This document shows positions 1-13,911 of a stretch of 64,000 bases of DNA, piece after piece; positions within the stretch are counted from its first letter, which is position 1, and each line of letters begins with the position of its first letter. The stretch covers positions 69,674,890 to 69,738,889 of the forward strand of contig NC_134119.1 in NCBI RefSeq assembly GCF_040939455.1, given 5' to 3'. The position numbers and the translations under genes are program-made. Source of the DNA: Microcebus murinus (taxonomy: Eukaryota > Chordata > Mammalia > Primates > Cheirogaleidae). The notes below the pieces were generated by a model, which was given only the letters and a program-made list of their open reading frames with translations, was not told where the DNA came from and made no database searches.

Positions 1-595
1 AAGCAGGGACCCCTGCTTGGAGCTTCCTTAGCTGACACGTCAACTGTTGAGGAATACTTTGCTTTGCACCATGTGTGCTTTTGCCTGGTGACTGGGAAAC
101 TGCACTTCCAGAAATGTAACTCGAGGGAGTGAGCCAAAGCATAGGTGTCCCTGAAGGATGGAAACACACGTTTGCACAACCTCATGAGGGTTTTACGTCT
201 TCCCTGGGAACAAACAGGATGGCTGCCACCCCCTCCCTGTCTCCCACTCTCTCCCTGCTTCACAAATAGAATAACTGAAAGTTGTATTCAAAGAATAAAG
301 AAGACACACGTGTCAGAAGAGAGAGAGGGGCTATTTGGGGCCAAGAAGGGGAGTGAGTGCAGGGTCACCTGGTGGGAGGTGCCTGCCAGTGTCCCAGAGT
401 GTGTGTTTAACTTCTAATGATTCATAAGGGTAAGAGTATCGGTCTATTTCCCTCATTACTACGTTCCTAGGACCTAGAACTGCTCTTGGCTGGAGGGATG
501 GAATAATTGGCTAACCCTCCAAATGGGAGATGGCTTTGAAAGATAGATCTGGCCACATGGTGGGGGGTTTCAACTGAGTATCACATTGGGGAGTT

Positions 596-735
596 GGCAT
601 TTTCTTTCATTCAGCAAGTGCAGGGATCTATAATGTTCATAGCACTCTAACAGGTTCCAGGGATGTGCTAGCCAATGAGTCAGGGTTCCTGCTCTCTTGG
701 GCTCACAGGCCACACCGGGAGATAAAACAAATTCT
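596..735 (-). repeat. L2 LINE 3'-end remnant (degraded)
   Basis: The segment follows the familiar antisense L2 tail order: cattcagcaagtgcaggg, then a degenerate 'gtgctagcc', then 'ttcctgctctcttgggctcacag'. That pattern (attcaacaaat..., tgtgctaggcgctgg..., gtccctgccctcaaggagctcacag) is recalled, not computed. Edges are approximate. Confidence 0.45.
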
Positions 736-1464
736 TGCCTGTGCATACACACACACACACACCATGAGCATGTATGTTTGGAGGACCCTAAAGGTTCTGT
801 CTGGAATGCAACACAGCAAATTACATTGTTTCCATGTGCTAGCATATTATTAGTTGGGTCCTGCAACAAACACAGCTGATGACGTATGACGGTTCTGAAG
901 CAAGAGAAGTTTTTCTCGCCTATGTAAGAAGATGGTTTGAGGCCAGTGGGGCTGGGGCTGGTCCTATGCTCAGGCTAGCGGGGGTTCTAGTGTTAACACA
1001 CAGCTTCCAGATCCTGCATGTTAGAGGTTCAGCTCAAAAGAGCAGAGTTTTATGAGCCTGGCATGGAGGTAGCAAATCCCTCACTCGGATTCCCTTCACA
1101 TTCTCTTAGCTGGCACTGGGTCATGTGACCATGCCCACTGCAAGGCAGGCTGGACAACGTAGTCCAGCTCTGTGTCCCGGCGGAAGCAAACACAGGCTCA
1201 CACTGTCAGCCTCTGCCCCTCCCCCCATGGCGGCGTTGCCCGAGTGCCTGGTGGGAGTTCTAATGTTCCCGTCCTCACAAGCAGCACTGAGGTCGGTAGC
1301 AGCGCTAGCCCCATCTTCCAGATGGCAAGCTGAGTCTCAGAGATGTTAACCTACTTGCTTCATAGAAGCTTAAGGCTTAAGGGTAGAATTGCTGGCTCGT
1401 GAGGTGCATCCACACTCAGCTCTTATACACACTGCCAGTTGCTGCAGGAGGTTGTGCCCGTCAG

Positions 1465-1590
1465 CAAATGCTGAGTGCCTGCTGTGTACCGGCACTGCCG
1501 TGGCTGCTAAAGCTGCAGCAGGCGCCAGGCCAGCCGGGCCTCCCCCTCGCAGAGGTGCCGTGTTCTAGGCGGGAAGACGGGCAGTGAACA
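1465..1590 (-). repeat. L2 LINE 3'-end remnant (degraded)
   Basis: The phrases aaatgctgagtgcctgctg and tgtaccggcactgccg match the antisense L2 3'-end signature (tgagtgcctactatgtgccaggcactg in its usual form). The later part is diverged. Edges are approximate. Confidence 0.45.
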
Positions 1591-1799
1591 AGCGTAAATA
1601 TAGACGAGTGTTAGCTGGTGATCGGGCTATGAACGTAGTAATGTTGAATAAGGATGGAGTGAGGCAGGTGGGCACCGTTCAAGGCAGTAAGTCCAGCTTA
1701 CTCCATAAAGGTGACAGTTGACAAACCTGAATGTGGAAATGAACGGCATGAAGACGGGGGCGGGTAGGCCGGCGCCGGTGGGGGAAGCTCAGGCCCTGA

Positions 1800-2078
<279 letters not shown>

Positions 2079-2341
2079 TGAGTCCCACTCTGCCGCTGGG
2101 CTGTCTCGGCTGAGGCCCGCGAGCCGTGAGGGAGGGGGGATTGGCAGGTGTGTATGCCAGGGCAGGAGTTGGGCTGGCGGGGGCCGGTGCTGAGAGCAGG
2201 ATACCCACAGAACTCAGCTGTCCTCGCTGCTGAACTCTGAGTGTAAAGCTGGGAGCAGGAGGCAGTGACCGGAAATCAAACGGTGACCTTCCAAGATGAA
2301 GCTGTCTTGGAGTACAAGGCCGGCACGTGTGGCCACGCAGA

Positions 2342-3345
2342 CTACTGAGTGCTCCACCCCACCATCGCACAGGCTGGGGTGCTCCACCCCACCATCAGAC
2401 AGGCTGGAGTGCTCCACCCCACCATCATTGCACAGGCTGGGGTGCTCCACCCCACCATCGCACAGGCTGGAGTGCTCCACCCCACCATCATTGCACAGGC
2501 TGGGGTGCTCCACCCCACCATCATTGCACAGGCTGGGGTGCTCCACCCCACCATCGCACAGGCTGGGGTCTCCACCCCACCATAGGACAGGCTGGGGTGC
2601 TCCACCCCACCATCGGACGGGCTGGGGTGCTCCACCCCACCATCGCACGGGCTGGAGTGCTCCACCCCACCATCGGACGGGCTGGGGTGCTCCGCCCCAC
2701 CATCGCACAGGCCGGAGTGCTCCACCCCACCGTCGGACAGGCCGGAGTGCTCCACCCCACCGTCGGACAGGCCGGGGTGCTCCGCCCCACCGTCGCACAG
2801 GCCGGGGTGCTCCGCCCCACCGTCGCACAGGCCGGAGTGCTCCGCCCCACCATCAGACAGGCCGGAGTGCTCCGCCCCACCATCGGACAGGCCGGAGTGC
2901 TCCGCCCCACCATCGGACAGGCCGGGGTGCTCCGCCCCACCATCGCACAGGCCGGGGTGCTCCGCCCCACCGTCGCACAGGCCGGGGTGCTCCGCCCCAC
3001 CGTCGCACAGGCCGGGGTGCTCCGCCCCACCGTCGCACAGGCCGGGGTGCTCCGCCCCACCGTCGCACAGGCCGGGGTGCTCCGCCCCACCGTCGCACAG
3101 GCCGGGGTGCTCCACCCCACCGTCGCACAGGCCGGGGTGCTCCACCCCACCATCGGACAGGCCGGGGTGCTCCACCCCACCATCGCACAGGCTGGGGTGC
3201 TCCACCCCACCGTCGCACAGGCTGGGGTGCTCCGCCCCACCGTCGCACAGGCTGGGGTGCTCCGCCCCACCGTCGGACAGGCTGGGGTGCTCCACCCCAC
3301 CATCGCACAGGCTGGGGTGCTCCGCCCCACCATCGCACAGGCTTG
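2342..3345. repeat. 30-bp minisatellite, about 33 copies
   Basis: This is a tandem array whose unit is about 30 bp (start gtgctccaccccaccatcgc, then acaggctggg). The first units are irregular, with a few 33-bp forms carrying an extra ATT, and from about 2600 the period is a strict 30 bp. Units differ mainly at gctccAcc/gctccGcc, ccAtcg/ccGtcg, gctggg/gccggg, and cacagg/gacagg. GccGG variants dominate the centre and gctggg variants both ends, a core-versus-edge gradient typical of ongoing tandem turnover. Because 30 is divisible by three, all six frames give long, low-complexity open frames here; these are not genes. It lies in the NLRP5 intron about 260 bp after exon 1916-2077. Confidence 0.95.
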
Positions 3346-4339
3346 CCCACCCGGTCACTCGGAGAACTCAGTGGCAAAGCCAAGTTCTGCCCAGCAAAGT
3401 GCAGACCGGAGCAGGTGCGTTCTGGTCCTCTGGGCGCAGACTGGCCACCAAGGAGGGTCTGAGCAGAGCCTCACCCAGAAAGCGGATCAGAAAACTCCTA
3501 CCTGCTCCTGCGGAGAAGGGGCAGCCGGGCGGGACAGCCCCAGGCTCCTCATCTGGCTCCTCATCTGGCTCTGCGTCTCTACACCTGGCAGTTCGGGAGG
3601 ATGTCACTTTCTCACTGATAGCCCAGATGGAGGCGGGGAGGAAGAAGCAGCCACTGCGGAGCCCTGTAACCGATGCTCCTGAGCCCGGCCCACTGCGTGG
3701 CCCGCCTGCGACCCCACTCAGGAGAGCTGCCCACAGGGCCCGTCGGGAGCCCCGCGACACAGGGGACGTGCCAGAGAGCCTCACTCCTGCACAGGGCGGT
3801 CGTAGGTGGTGTGGACGTGGGAGAGAGCGAGTCACTGGGGACAGGGAGGTCGCAGGTGGCCCACGGGACTCGCAGCACGGCCCCGTCGCTGAGCTGGGTC
3901 GCATTGCCGCCCCGTCGGGCTGGCTGTGGAGACGTGAACTCCTGCTCAGCGTCTGGATCCCGCCGGCCGACGCCGGTGACCAGCTGAGGGAGCAGCCTGT
4001 CCGCACGCGCAGCCCCGGCCGACTTTGACCTTGGCCCCACACCAGAGTGCTGGTGTCACTAAAGCATTTTAAGAAGGCAGCCGTCACTTTGCTCCAGGAG
4101 ATCGGGCTTTTCTTTAAGTGTCCCTTGGAATTTGGGTTATTTGGGTGAGTTTTCTGGCATTTTAAGTATTTCCCCGTAACTGAAACATTTTTTTGAGAAT
4201 ACTTCACGACTCAAAATATATGTGACGCTGTCTGGGAAGTGCCCAGCCATGGGTCATATAAAGAGGATGGGTGGCTGGCTGGCTACTTTCCGGTGGCCCT
4301 CGTGACCCTGAGCGTGGCTTAGCCCGTGGCTCCAGTTCT
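3346..4339. other. GC-rich intron, no recognised feature
   Basis: Unique-looking GC-rich intronic DNA. Open frames are present, but none has splice sites or homology I recognise. Nothing further is seen. Confidence 0.4.
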
Positions 4340-4556
4340 CACCTGGCTGAATGTGGTTGACGTTTAATGCTGGCGCCACCAGCCACGTGTGGCTGTTTAG
4401 ATGTCAAGGTAAGGAGATGCATGAAATTAGAACTTCCTTCATTGCCTTAGCCGTATGCCATTTGCTCAGTAGCCTTGTGGCTAGTGGCTGCCATAGTGGA
4501 CAGCATAGATCATCTAGAATATTCCATCACCACTAGACGTTCTGTTGGAAGCACCG
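4340..4556. mobile_element. hAT-type MER DNA-transposon remnant (probable)
   Basis: The text 'ccagccacgtgtggctgttt', 'tagtggctgccatagtggac' and 'gaatattccatcaccactag' with 'gttctgttggaagcacc' follows the order of a common mammalian non-autonomous MER element (agccacatgtggctagtggc..., ttccatcatcacagaaagttctattggacagc). The subfamily and orientation are not resolved from reading alone. Confidence 0.45.
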
Positions 4557-4969
4557 TGTCTGTCTAACTCGGGCTCTAGGTGTTTTGGAGCCCAGTAGTT
4601 GGGGTCAGTAACTCACATGTGGTAGGACATAAGGCACAACACGACGTTCTTTCAGGGAAGAGCGAGTTCACTCCGTGTTCTTATCACAACAAAACATATG
4701 TCATTCACGTCACCAACTATGAGTGTTTGAAACCCTCTCAAAGCTGCATAACAAACTGTCTAAAGGACCCAGAGTCGGCTCCATACACTGGGCGAGACCA
4801 TTCCATACCCTATTTGGGTCATTAATGAATACGTTTTCATACATGTTTCTGTCTTCCATCCTTTTTCTATTCTCACCTGTTTGGACCCAGTATCTACATG
4901 GTTTTGGTCTCCCTTAATTTCTTGAAGCCAGTGCTGAAATCCCAGAGTCATAGCTTGCGATTCGGCATC

Positions 4970-5140
4970 CTTGCGCCCCGGGCTCTGCCGAGTGCTCTAA
5001 TCCCATCAACGCCGACGCCACAAGCCACCTGCCAGGTGCGCCTTTGCTCAGCCCATTTGCGGAAGAGGAAAGCCCAGTGCAGAGGAAGGAAGTCTGTTGT
5101 CTGAGGTCCCACAGTGAGAAAAAGGGGAGCTAAAGGCGAG
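4970..5140 (+). repeat. MIR SINE remnant (weak)
   Basis: The core 'cccatttgcggaagaggaaa' followed by 'gaggtcccacagtgagaaa' resembles the MIR segment 'cccattttacagatgaggaaa... aaggtcacacagctagtaa'. It is highly diverged and the edges are uncertain. Confidence 0.35.
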
Positions 5141-5298
5141 CTGCAGTGTGCTACCCGAGGGACTGAGCCGTCACCTGCGAACTTCCCTCCTGACGCCCCC
5201 GGTCCGGGCAAAGCTGCTCTCCCACGCTCCGGGGCATGCTGTGGCAGGCGCATGTCTCATTAGTTCTGAAGTCATGGCAACAGTTGAAAAACAAGGAC

Positions 5299-5508
5299 TG
5301 GTTGAGCATCCCTCATCTGAAAATCTGAAATGCTCCAAAACAGGAGACTTTTTGAGCACTGACGTGACGCTCAATGGACGTGATTTTCAGACGAGGGATG
5401 CTCAGCCAGTGAATATAGCACAAATATTACAACCCCCCCCAAAAAAAAAAAGCCTGAAATCTAAAATGCTTCTGGTCCCAAGCATTTCAGACAGGGAATG
5501 CTCAACCT
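5299..5508. mobile_element. Non-autonomous DNA transposon with terminal inverted repeats (MER2/Tigger-like)
   Basis: The left end ggttgagcatccctcatctg and the right end, read on the minus strand as ggttgagcattccctgtctg, form a terminal inverted repeat of about 20 bp. Internal 'tctgaaatgctccaaaac', 'tttttgagcactgacgtgac' and 'cttctggtcccaagcatttc' match the MER2-like pogo/Tigger pattern I know. It carries no transposase frame. Confidence 0.6.
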
Positions 5509-5539
5509 GCAGCACAAATTACCCTTTAAAGGAGGGCGG

Positions 5540-6460
5540 TGGTGGCAGCGGGAATCTCTCTAGAAGTCAGCTCGCCTTTCTCTCCGTCTGGCCCGGCCAG
5601 CGCGTCCTCATCGGAAGAAATCGCTGCCGCGGCGCCAACCGTGCTGCGTGTGCTGTTTGCAGCGTGTTGTGCTGAGGCTTCACCTGTGCTGATGCGTTCA
5701 ACGTTGCCGCGACCCTGGCAGAGGCTCGCTCGACCTGTTTTCAAGTACATAGCTCTGTTTTGTGTGCCTACAAGAGGGAGACGATCAAAGTATGATTCCA
5801 CAAGTCAGTCGATTGCCACACAAAGAATTTTTTCCCTTAGGCTCGCAATGCTTAAAGGGAGGAGGAGGACCAGAACAAACTCCCCGGAACACACTCGATG
5901 GGCGTGGTATTAGCCCCACACGGCGAGTGAGCTCAAAAACCATTAAAGTCGAGTCGCTCAACCGGGGTGTGAGCGCACTGCGGAGCGCGCCGTCTAACGC
6001 AGCCGCACGGTGGGCGCGGGCGGCTCTCGGAGAAACTGGCTCGCCTGACGCGGTGGAGACCCGTGACGACCCTGGGGTCCCCGCACACCGGAGTGGGGCC
6101 CTGGTGTTGGCCGTGAGGCTTCTGAGCGGAGCGGCAACGGCGTTCGGCCTGGCCCGTCCCGGCCTGGTGTCCTCCTCGGAGCGGCCGACAGCGCGGCCCG
6201 CCGCGGCCCGAGCCCCCGCGGTTGTCGAGCTCAGGCCTGTGTGTGTTTTGGAGTCCTGGTCACGTTCTCACGGCAGGAGGGGTCGCCGGGGAGAGTTCGC
6301 TCCAAGTTCTTGTCGCAGCAAATGTCACTCGTGCAGCAAACTGTGTGAGTGCTTGGATCGTTTCGAGCTGCGTAAAAAGCTTCTCAAGCTTTGGCGAAAC
6401 AGTGGAGCTTATGTCTGGCGTATGTCCAAGGGTCGTGATGTGTTAAATGTCATTCTTTTA
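5540..6460. other. CpG-rich intronic segment, function unknown
   Basis: The stretch is rich in CpG, densest at about 5950-6230, and carries an open frame on the + strand that has no ATG-context, splice or homology support. It ends in the T-rich border of the next Alu. It may be a decayed repeat or an intronic CpG island, and I cannot distinguish these by eye. Confidence 0.35.
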
Positions 6461-6486
6461 TTTTTTATTTTGTTTCCTTTTCTTTT

Positions 6487-6816
6487 TTCTTTTTTGAGAC
6501 AGAGTCTCACTCTGTTGCCCAGGCTAGAGTGAGTGCCGTGGCCTCAGCCTAGCTCGCAGCAACCTCAATCTCCTGGGCTCAAGCGATCCTCCTGCCTCAG
6601 CCTCCTGAGTAGCTGGGACTACAGGCATGTGCCACCATGCCCGGCTAATTTTTTCCTATATATATTAGTTGGCCAATTAATTTCTTTCTATTTATAGTAG
6701 AGATGGGGTCTGGCTCTTGCTCAGGCTGGTTTCAAACTTCTGACCTCGAGCAATCCACCCGCCTCGGCCTCCCAGAGTGCTAGGATTACAGCCCTGAGCC
6801 ACTGTGCCCAGCCGAA
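6487..6816 (-). mobile_element. Alu SINE, strepsirrhine-type subfamily
   Basis: An antisense dimeric Alu begins with a T-rich tract and gagacagagtctcactctg and ends gccactgtgcccagcc. Between the two arms it carries the AT-rich block tcctatatatattagttggc followed by caattaatttctttc. Strepsirrhine Alus have this block in the right arm, and human AluJ/S/Y copies do not. The element is the main evidence for the host lineage. Confidence 0.85.
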
Positions 6817-7005
6817 TGTCATACTTTTAAATAGGAAACTCACTCTTTTGGGCAAAGCCCGCCATCACCGGCCATGTGGGTGGCAGAAGCAGCGGAGAGC
6901 AGGTGCACGCCGCCCACCGTCCCCCGCGTGACTGGCAGACGCCAGCACCCAGGATACGACTTAGGGTATTTGGGGGCTGGAGCTCTGGAGCTGTTTGCAA
7001 GTTAG

Positions 7006-7314
<309 letters not shown>

Positions 7315-7535
7315 TGAGTCACGCTTGCTTCACGGGGAGGGGGGGGGGGGGCTTCGTCACTTTCCAGCAAATAGCATGGTCTTGTGCTAAAGCTCAAAGC
7401 GGGGGAGCGTGGAAATCACCTGGAGGGACTGGGTGTGTGCTGGACCCTGTCCTGGTGATCAGCTCCCAGATCTCATCCTACCTTGGAAATTCCACCTCTG
7501 CCTTTATGTTTCCCTGTTTGTTTTTTATTTTTAGT

Positions 7536-7820
7536 TTTTCTTTTTTTGAGATGGAGTCTCTCTCTGTTGCCCTAGGTAGAATGTCATGGCATCATCATAA
7601 CTCACTGCAACCTCCAACTTCTAGGCTCAAGTGATCCTCCTGCCTCAGCCTCCTGAGTAGCTGGGATTGCAGGGGTGTGTCACCACGCCCGGCTAATTTT
7701 TTATATTTTTTGTAGAGATGAGGGTCTCACTTTTGCACAGGCTGGTCTGAAAGGATCCTCCCACCTTGGCCTCCCAGAGTGCTCCCAGGATTACAGGTGT
7801 GAGCCACCGCACCCAACCTG
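7536..7820 (-). mobile_element. Alu SINE (old, J-like), antisense
   Basis: The sequence runs from tttttttgagatggagtctc to gtgagccaccgcacccaacc. It is a full-length but diverged Alu with a shortened right arm and without the strepsirrhine AT-rich block, so it is an older, pre-split insertion. It lies about 220 bp after the exon at 7143-7313. Confidence 0.85.
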
Positions 7821-8540
7821 CATTTGTGTTTTCTTACAGTGGGAAGTTGTCATTCGAACAACCAATTCTCGTAATTTGAGGATATCGTGTTCTGTAAAGT
7901 CTCCCCAAACACTGAATTAGCCGACACTGAGCCGCTGCCCTGGGTGATGTGGGGTTAGGTTTCCGTGAGCCTCCGGTCACGTTGTCATCGACTGATCAAA
8001 TACTTCACACTTGTCACGGTGTGAGCCGAACAAGCTCAGCCCCAGCCGGAACACGAGAGACTGGAGACTGCCTGCTCTGCGCTCGGGCGTGTCGGAAGGC
8101 CCGGAGTGCCACCAGTGGCGACTTTGGGGGGTTACCAATAAAGTTTAGCAAGTAGGAAAACTCCCCAACACAGAGTCCGTGGACAACGAGGACCGGACGT
8201 ATTTCCTGAGCACCTGCTGTGGGTACACACTGAGCCGCCAGTGACGCGGAGGCGAAAGACTGACGCGGTTCCTATTTCTACGTAGCTTAAATCCTGGGGT
8301 GGGGGGATAGTAAATGAGACTTTTGGGTGACGGCGGTGGCCCAGGCCACAGCCACAGACTGTGCGTGACTCCAAGGGGCGCCCCCCACACACACACAGAC
8401 GACGTGACCCGCGTCCTCCTGCTGCTGTAAAACAAGGCGCCCGCGTAGCTGCTGCAGATCTGCCTCTGTGTGCTGCCAAGTCGCTTTTATCGTGAATCTT
8501 TGGCTTGTGAGACAGACTTTTGTTCCTGTTCAATGCAGTT

Positions 8541-8827
8541 TTCCCTCTTTATCTGTGAGGGTTGATTCCAGGACGCCCCACGGTACCAGATCCCTCCACG
8601 GACGCTCACGCCCCTCGTGTGAGGTGTCTGCACGCGACCACGCGCGTCCTCCCGTGCACCGTGAGCCGGCTCTGGATCGCTGCTGCTGCCACCTGGGGCA
8701 GTGTCGGCGCTGAGCAAATGGCTACACTGTGCTTTTGCTTGTGCTGTCTTTACTGTCATATTTTGGGGTTTTTAAAAAATACTCTTGATGCACAGTTGGG
8801 TGAACCTGCAGATGCAGAGGGCCAGCT
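8541..8827. mobile_element. Tigger-like non-autonomous DNA transposon remnant
   Basis: Left text ccctctttatctgtgagggt followed by tgattccaggac, and right text ggtgaacctgcagatgcaga then gggcc, form an imperfect inverted pair. This matches a common mammalian element whose ends read 'ccctccgtatccgtgggttcc'. The internal part is diverged and non-coding. The family name is uncertain. Confidence 0.5.
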
Positions 8828-8984
8828 AGCCCGCCCACTTACTCCGCCTGGGCTCACTTCGCTTTCTTGAGCAGTGACATGCTAATGTGTGGCCAGAAAT
8901 TGCGTTAAAGACCTAACCCGAGTGTGTGTGGCTCCCCGACAATCAGCTCCAGGGTCCCCAGTGAGGGCAGGGCAGGGAGATGCT

Positions 8985-9395
8985 GGGTTTTTATGGGGAG
9001 AACAGTGACGCGCCCCCAAGACAGGTCCATGTCCTGATGCCCCAATCTGTAACTGTGATCCGACACGGCAGAAGGGCCGAGTGGATGTGGTTAAGCGTGC
9101 CGAGGGGCAGTTACCCTGGCGGATTCTCTGGGTGGCCAGTGCAGTCACCGGGTCCTCCTAGGGAAAGCAAAGCGGCAGGGGACGTGGCCGTGGAGCTCGG
9201 CGAGGCCCTGCAGGCTGGGGCCAGGCGTCAGGGCTGCGGGGCCCCTCGAGGCTGGAGAGGGCAGGAAACAGTCCCCAGAGGAAGGCGGCCCTGCGACGCC
9301 GTGACTCACCTCTGACCTCCGGAACCGCAAGATAACAAATACCTGTTGTGAGCAACTGGGTTTGTGGCCATTTGTTATGGCAGCCGTAGGAACGT
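8985..9395 (+). mobile_element. MaLR/ERVL-type solo LTR remnant (MLT1/MST-like)
   Basis: Diverged sequence whose order (ttatggggagaacagtgacg, ggtccatgtcctgatgcccc, a degraded middle, cctccggaaccgcaagataa, ttgttatggcagccgtagga) follows the MLT1/MST LTR class. There is no internal coding region. This is an ancient endogenous retroviral LTR fragment. Confidence 0.5.
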
Positions 9396-9627
9396 TGTCG
9401 TGGGGACAAGAAGGTCCGAGGACCTTGACGAGCATCCAGCCGGGTCTCATGCCAGTCACCGTGCCAGGTGCTTTGTGACCGGCCCGTTGTCTGAGCCCAT
9501 AGCACCTTAAACACACGCGACCCCCCCCTCCCCCAGCCCGGGAGCAGCCTGGCCGGGAGAAGTCGAGCGTCTGCCCAGGTCGCCCTGGGGAGCTGGCGTG
9601 ACCCTCTCCTCCCCCGTGTGCCCACAG

Positions 9628-9798
9628 ACTGAACCAGTGCCACCTGGACGTGGACAGCTGCGACTTTGTCGCGGTCACGGTGTTGGAGAGCCCACGCCTG
9701 ACGCACCTGACCCTGAACTGGAACCCGCTGCAGGACGAGGGCGTGAGCCTGCTGTGCAAGGCCATGCTGGAGCCGCGGTGCCCGCTGCAGGACCTGGA
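9628..9798 (+). CDS. NLRP5: NLRP5 LRR-encoding exon (171 bp)
   Basis: The exon encodes an LRR module starting LNQCHLDVDSCDFVAV, followed by LTHLTLNWNPLQDEGVSLLC. The acceptor is a good polypyrimidine tract ending gtgcccacag, and the donor is gtgagt at 9799. The residues CHLDxxSCxF and LTWNP/LNWNP resemble, from memory, the corresponding human NLRP5 repeat more than other NLRPs, and this contributes to the paralogue call. Length and phase are canonical. The last codon is split GA|G, giving Glu with the next exon. No stop, frameshift or missing splice signal is visible. The module is expected to contribute to the C-terminal LRR of MATER, a scaffold of the subcortical maternal complex with proteins such as OOEP and TLE6. 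That role is established for the family member and not shown by this exon alone. Confidence 0.9.
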
Positions 9799-12512
<2,714 letters not shown>

Positions 12513-12939
12513 TAACCGCGGGGTCACCTGCGAGGGCTGGGCGGGGCGGGGTCCCGAGCGTGAAGCTGCCTGGACAAGGTCGACGTTCTGGAGACTCCCT
12601 CACGCTAGGCGGGACACGCCCTGGCAGAGCCGGGTCTGGGCACGAGTCCCAGCTCCACGCCTGCGTGTGACGGGAGCGGGACAGCAGGTGCCCGGGCGGG
12701 AGCGAGGTCTGGAGTAGAGAGCCCTCAGGTCCTCGTCGCACAGCCCGTGTGCTGGGCGTGGTGCTGGCTGGCACAGCGTGGTGAGGGTGGCATGTTCGGC
12801 CCGTGGGGGGAGGGGCAGAAGCAGCGATTGCACAGACGGTTCTCGAGCCGCACTGAGCGTCAGAATCACCCGGCCCGTACGCTGGGCTGTGGCTCAGCCA
12901 CAAAGAGGAATGGCGCGAGCACACGCGACAACACGGCCG

Positions 12940-13175
12940 ACCCTTGAAAATGCGGTGCTAAGGGGAAGAAGCCAGACACAGAGTCACATAGTGCGTGACT
13001 CCGTTTCTGTGAAAACATCCAGAATGGTCCAATCCATGGAGACAGTAGATGAGGGGTTGCCAGGGCCGGAGGAGGGACAGCTTAAGGGGTATGGGCTTCC
13101 TTTCGGGGTGACAGAATGTTCTGGAACTAGACAGAGGCGGTGGCTGCGCAGTGTTGTGAACTACTCTAGAAGGCG
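12940..13175 (+). mobile_element. L1M LINE 3'-region fragment
   Basis: The order 'gcggtgctaaggggaagaag', 'gactccgtttctgtgaaaac', 'atccatggagacagtagatg', 'ggggttgccagggccggagg' and 'gacagaatgttctggaacta' is the mammalian L1M 3'-region signature also seen at 21125-21490. It is 5'-truncated and non-coding. Confidence 0.65.
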
Positions 13176-13195
13176 ACGCTCGCTGCCACGCGCCG

Positions 13196-13325
13196 AGTGC
13201 TGCCCCTGCACCCCGCGTGCGCGGCCTGTGCACCCCGAGTGCTGCCCGTGCACCCCGCGTGCTGCCCCTGCACCCCAAGTGCTGCCCCTGCACCCCAAGT
13301 GCTGCCCCTGCACCCCGCGTGCGCG
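13196..13325. repeat. Short 20-bp tandem repeat, about 6 copies
   Basis: Repeats of tgctgcccctgcaccccgcg and tgctgcccctgcaccccaag, with flanking forms gcgcggcctgtgcaccccga. It directly follows the L1M fragment 3' region. Confidence 0.85.
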
Positions 13326-13911
13326 GCTCGTGCGCCTCCCGACACCCGGGAAGGTCGTGGGCGCAGGGCCTGCTCTGAGGACCATTTCCTTCTGAGTCGC
13401 ACGTGGTCCAAGCTCCCGGCCACGTTCCGTGTCCCCCACATCTCTCCACGGGCCACGTCCCGTCCCTAGCTTCTGTCTGTTTCTCTTGCTTCGTGCTCTG
13501 CTATCTCTACCAGTCTTGTAGGTGCCGTCTGCTCTCAGCGCTCTGCCCGGCGCCACCCACGAGTCCTCCAAGGCCGGAGCGCCGCCTCCCCCTCCCTCCT
13601 AGGCGGCTGAGGGGCCGGGCACAACTACGCAGGTGCGGTGGCTCGCGCGGTCAGCCCTCACTGACGTACGGCTGCTTCCCCGGCGCCACGTCCTCCCAGC
13701 TTGTTTCCACTCCCTGAAACCATGGCTTCAAACGGCCACACCCTCTGGAGACGTTCGGGGCCCACCTTCTTCTTCCTGGCACGTACGAGTGGCCCTGCCC
13801 CTTTGAATTAATCTGAAGCCATTTACAGGAAAGCCCTACGCTTTCCATCACGAAGCCGACTGTCATCTGCGCCAGCATGCCCCTCTGCACCACGGAAGCG
13901 TCCCTGCCGCC
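13326..13911. other. Intron, no recognised feature
   Basis: GC-rich unique-looking sequence between the short 20-bp repeat and the 67-bp array. I see no exon or identifiable repeat. Confidence 0.4.

Noticed and set aside
2296..3682. Long + strand frames through the 30-bp array
   Set aside because: A period divisible by three keeps all frames open; the products are low-complexity and have no splice or homology support.
5762..6532. 256-codon + strand frame in CpG-rich intron
   Set aside because: It runs into an Alu, has no recognised domain and lacks exon borders.
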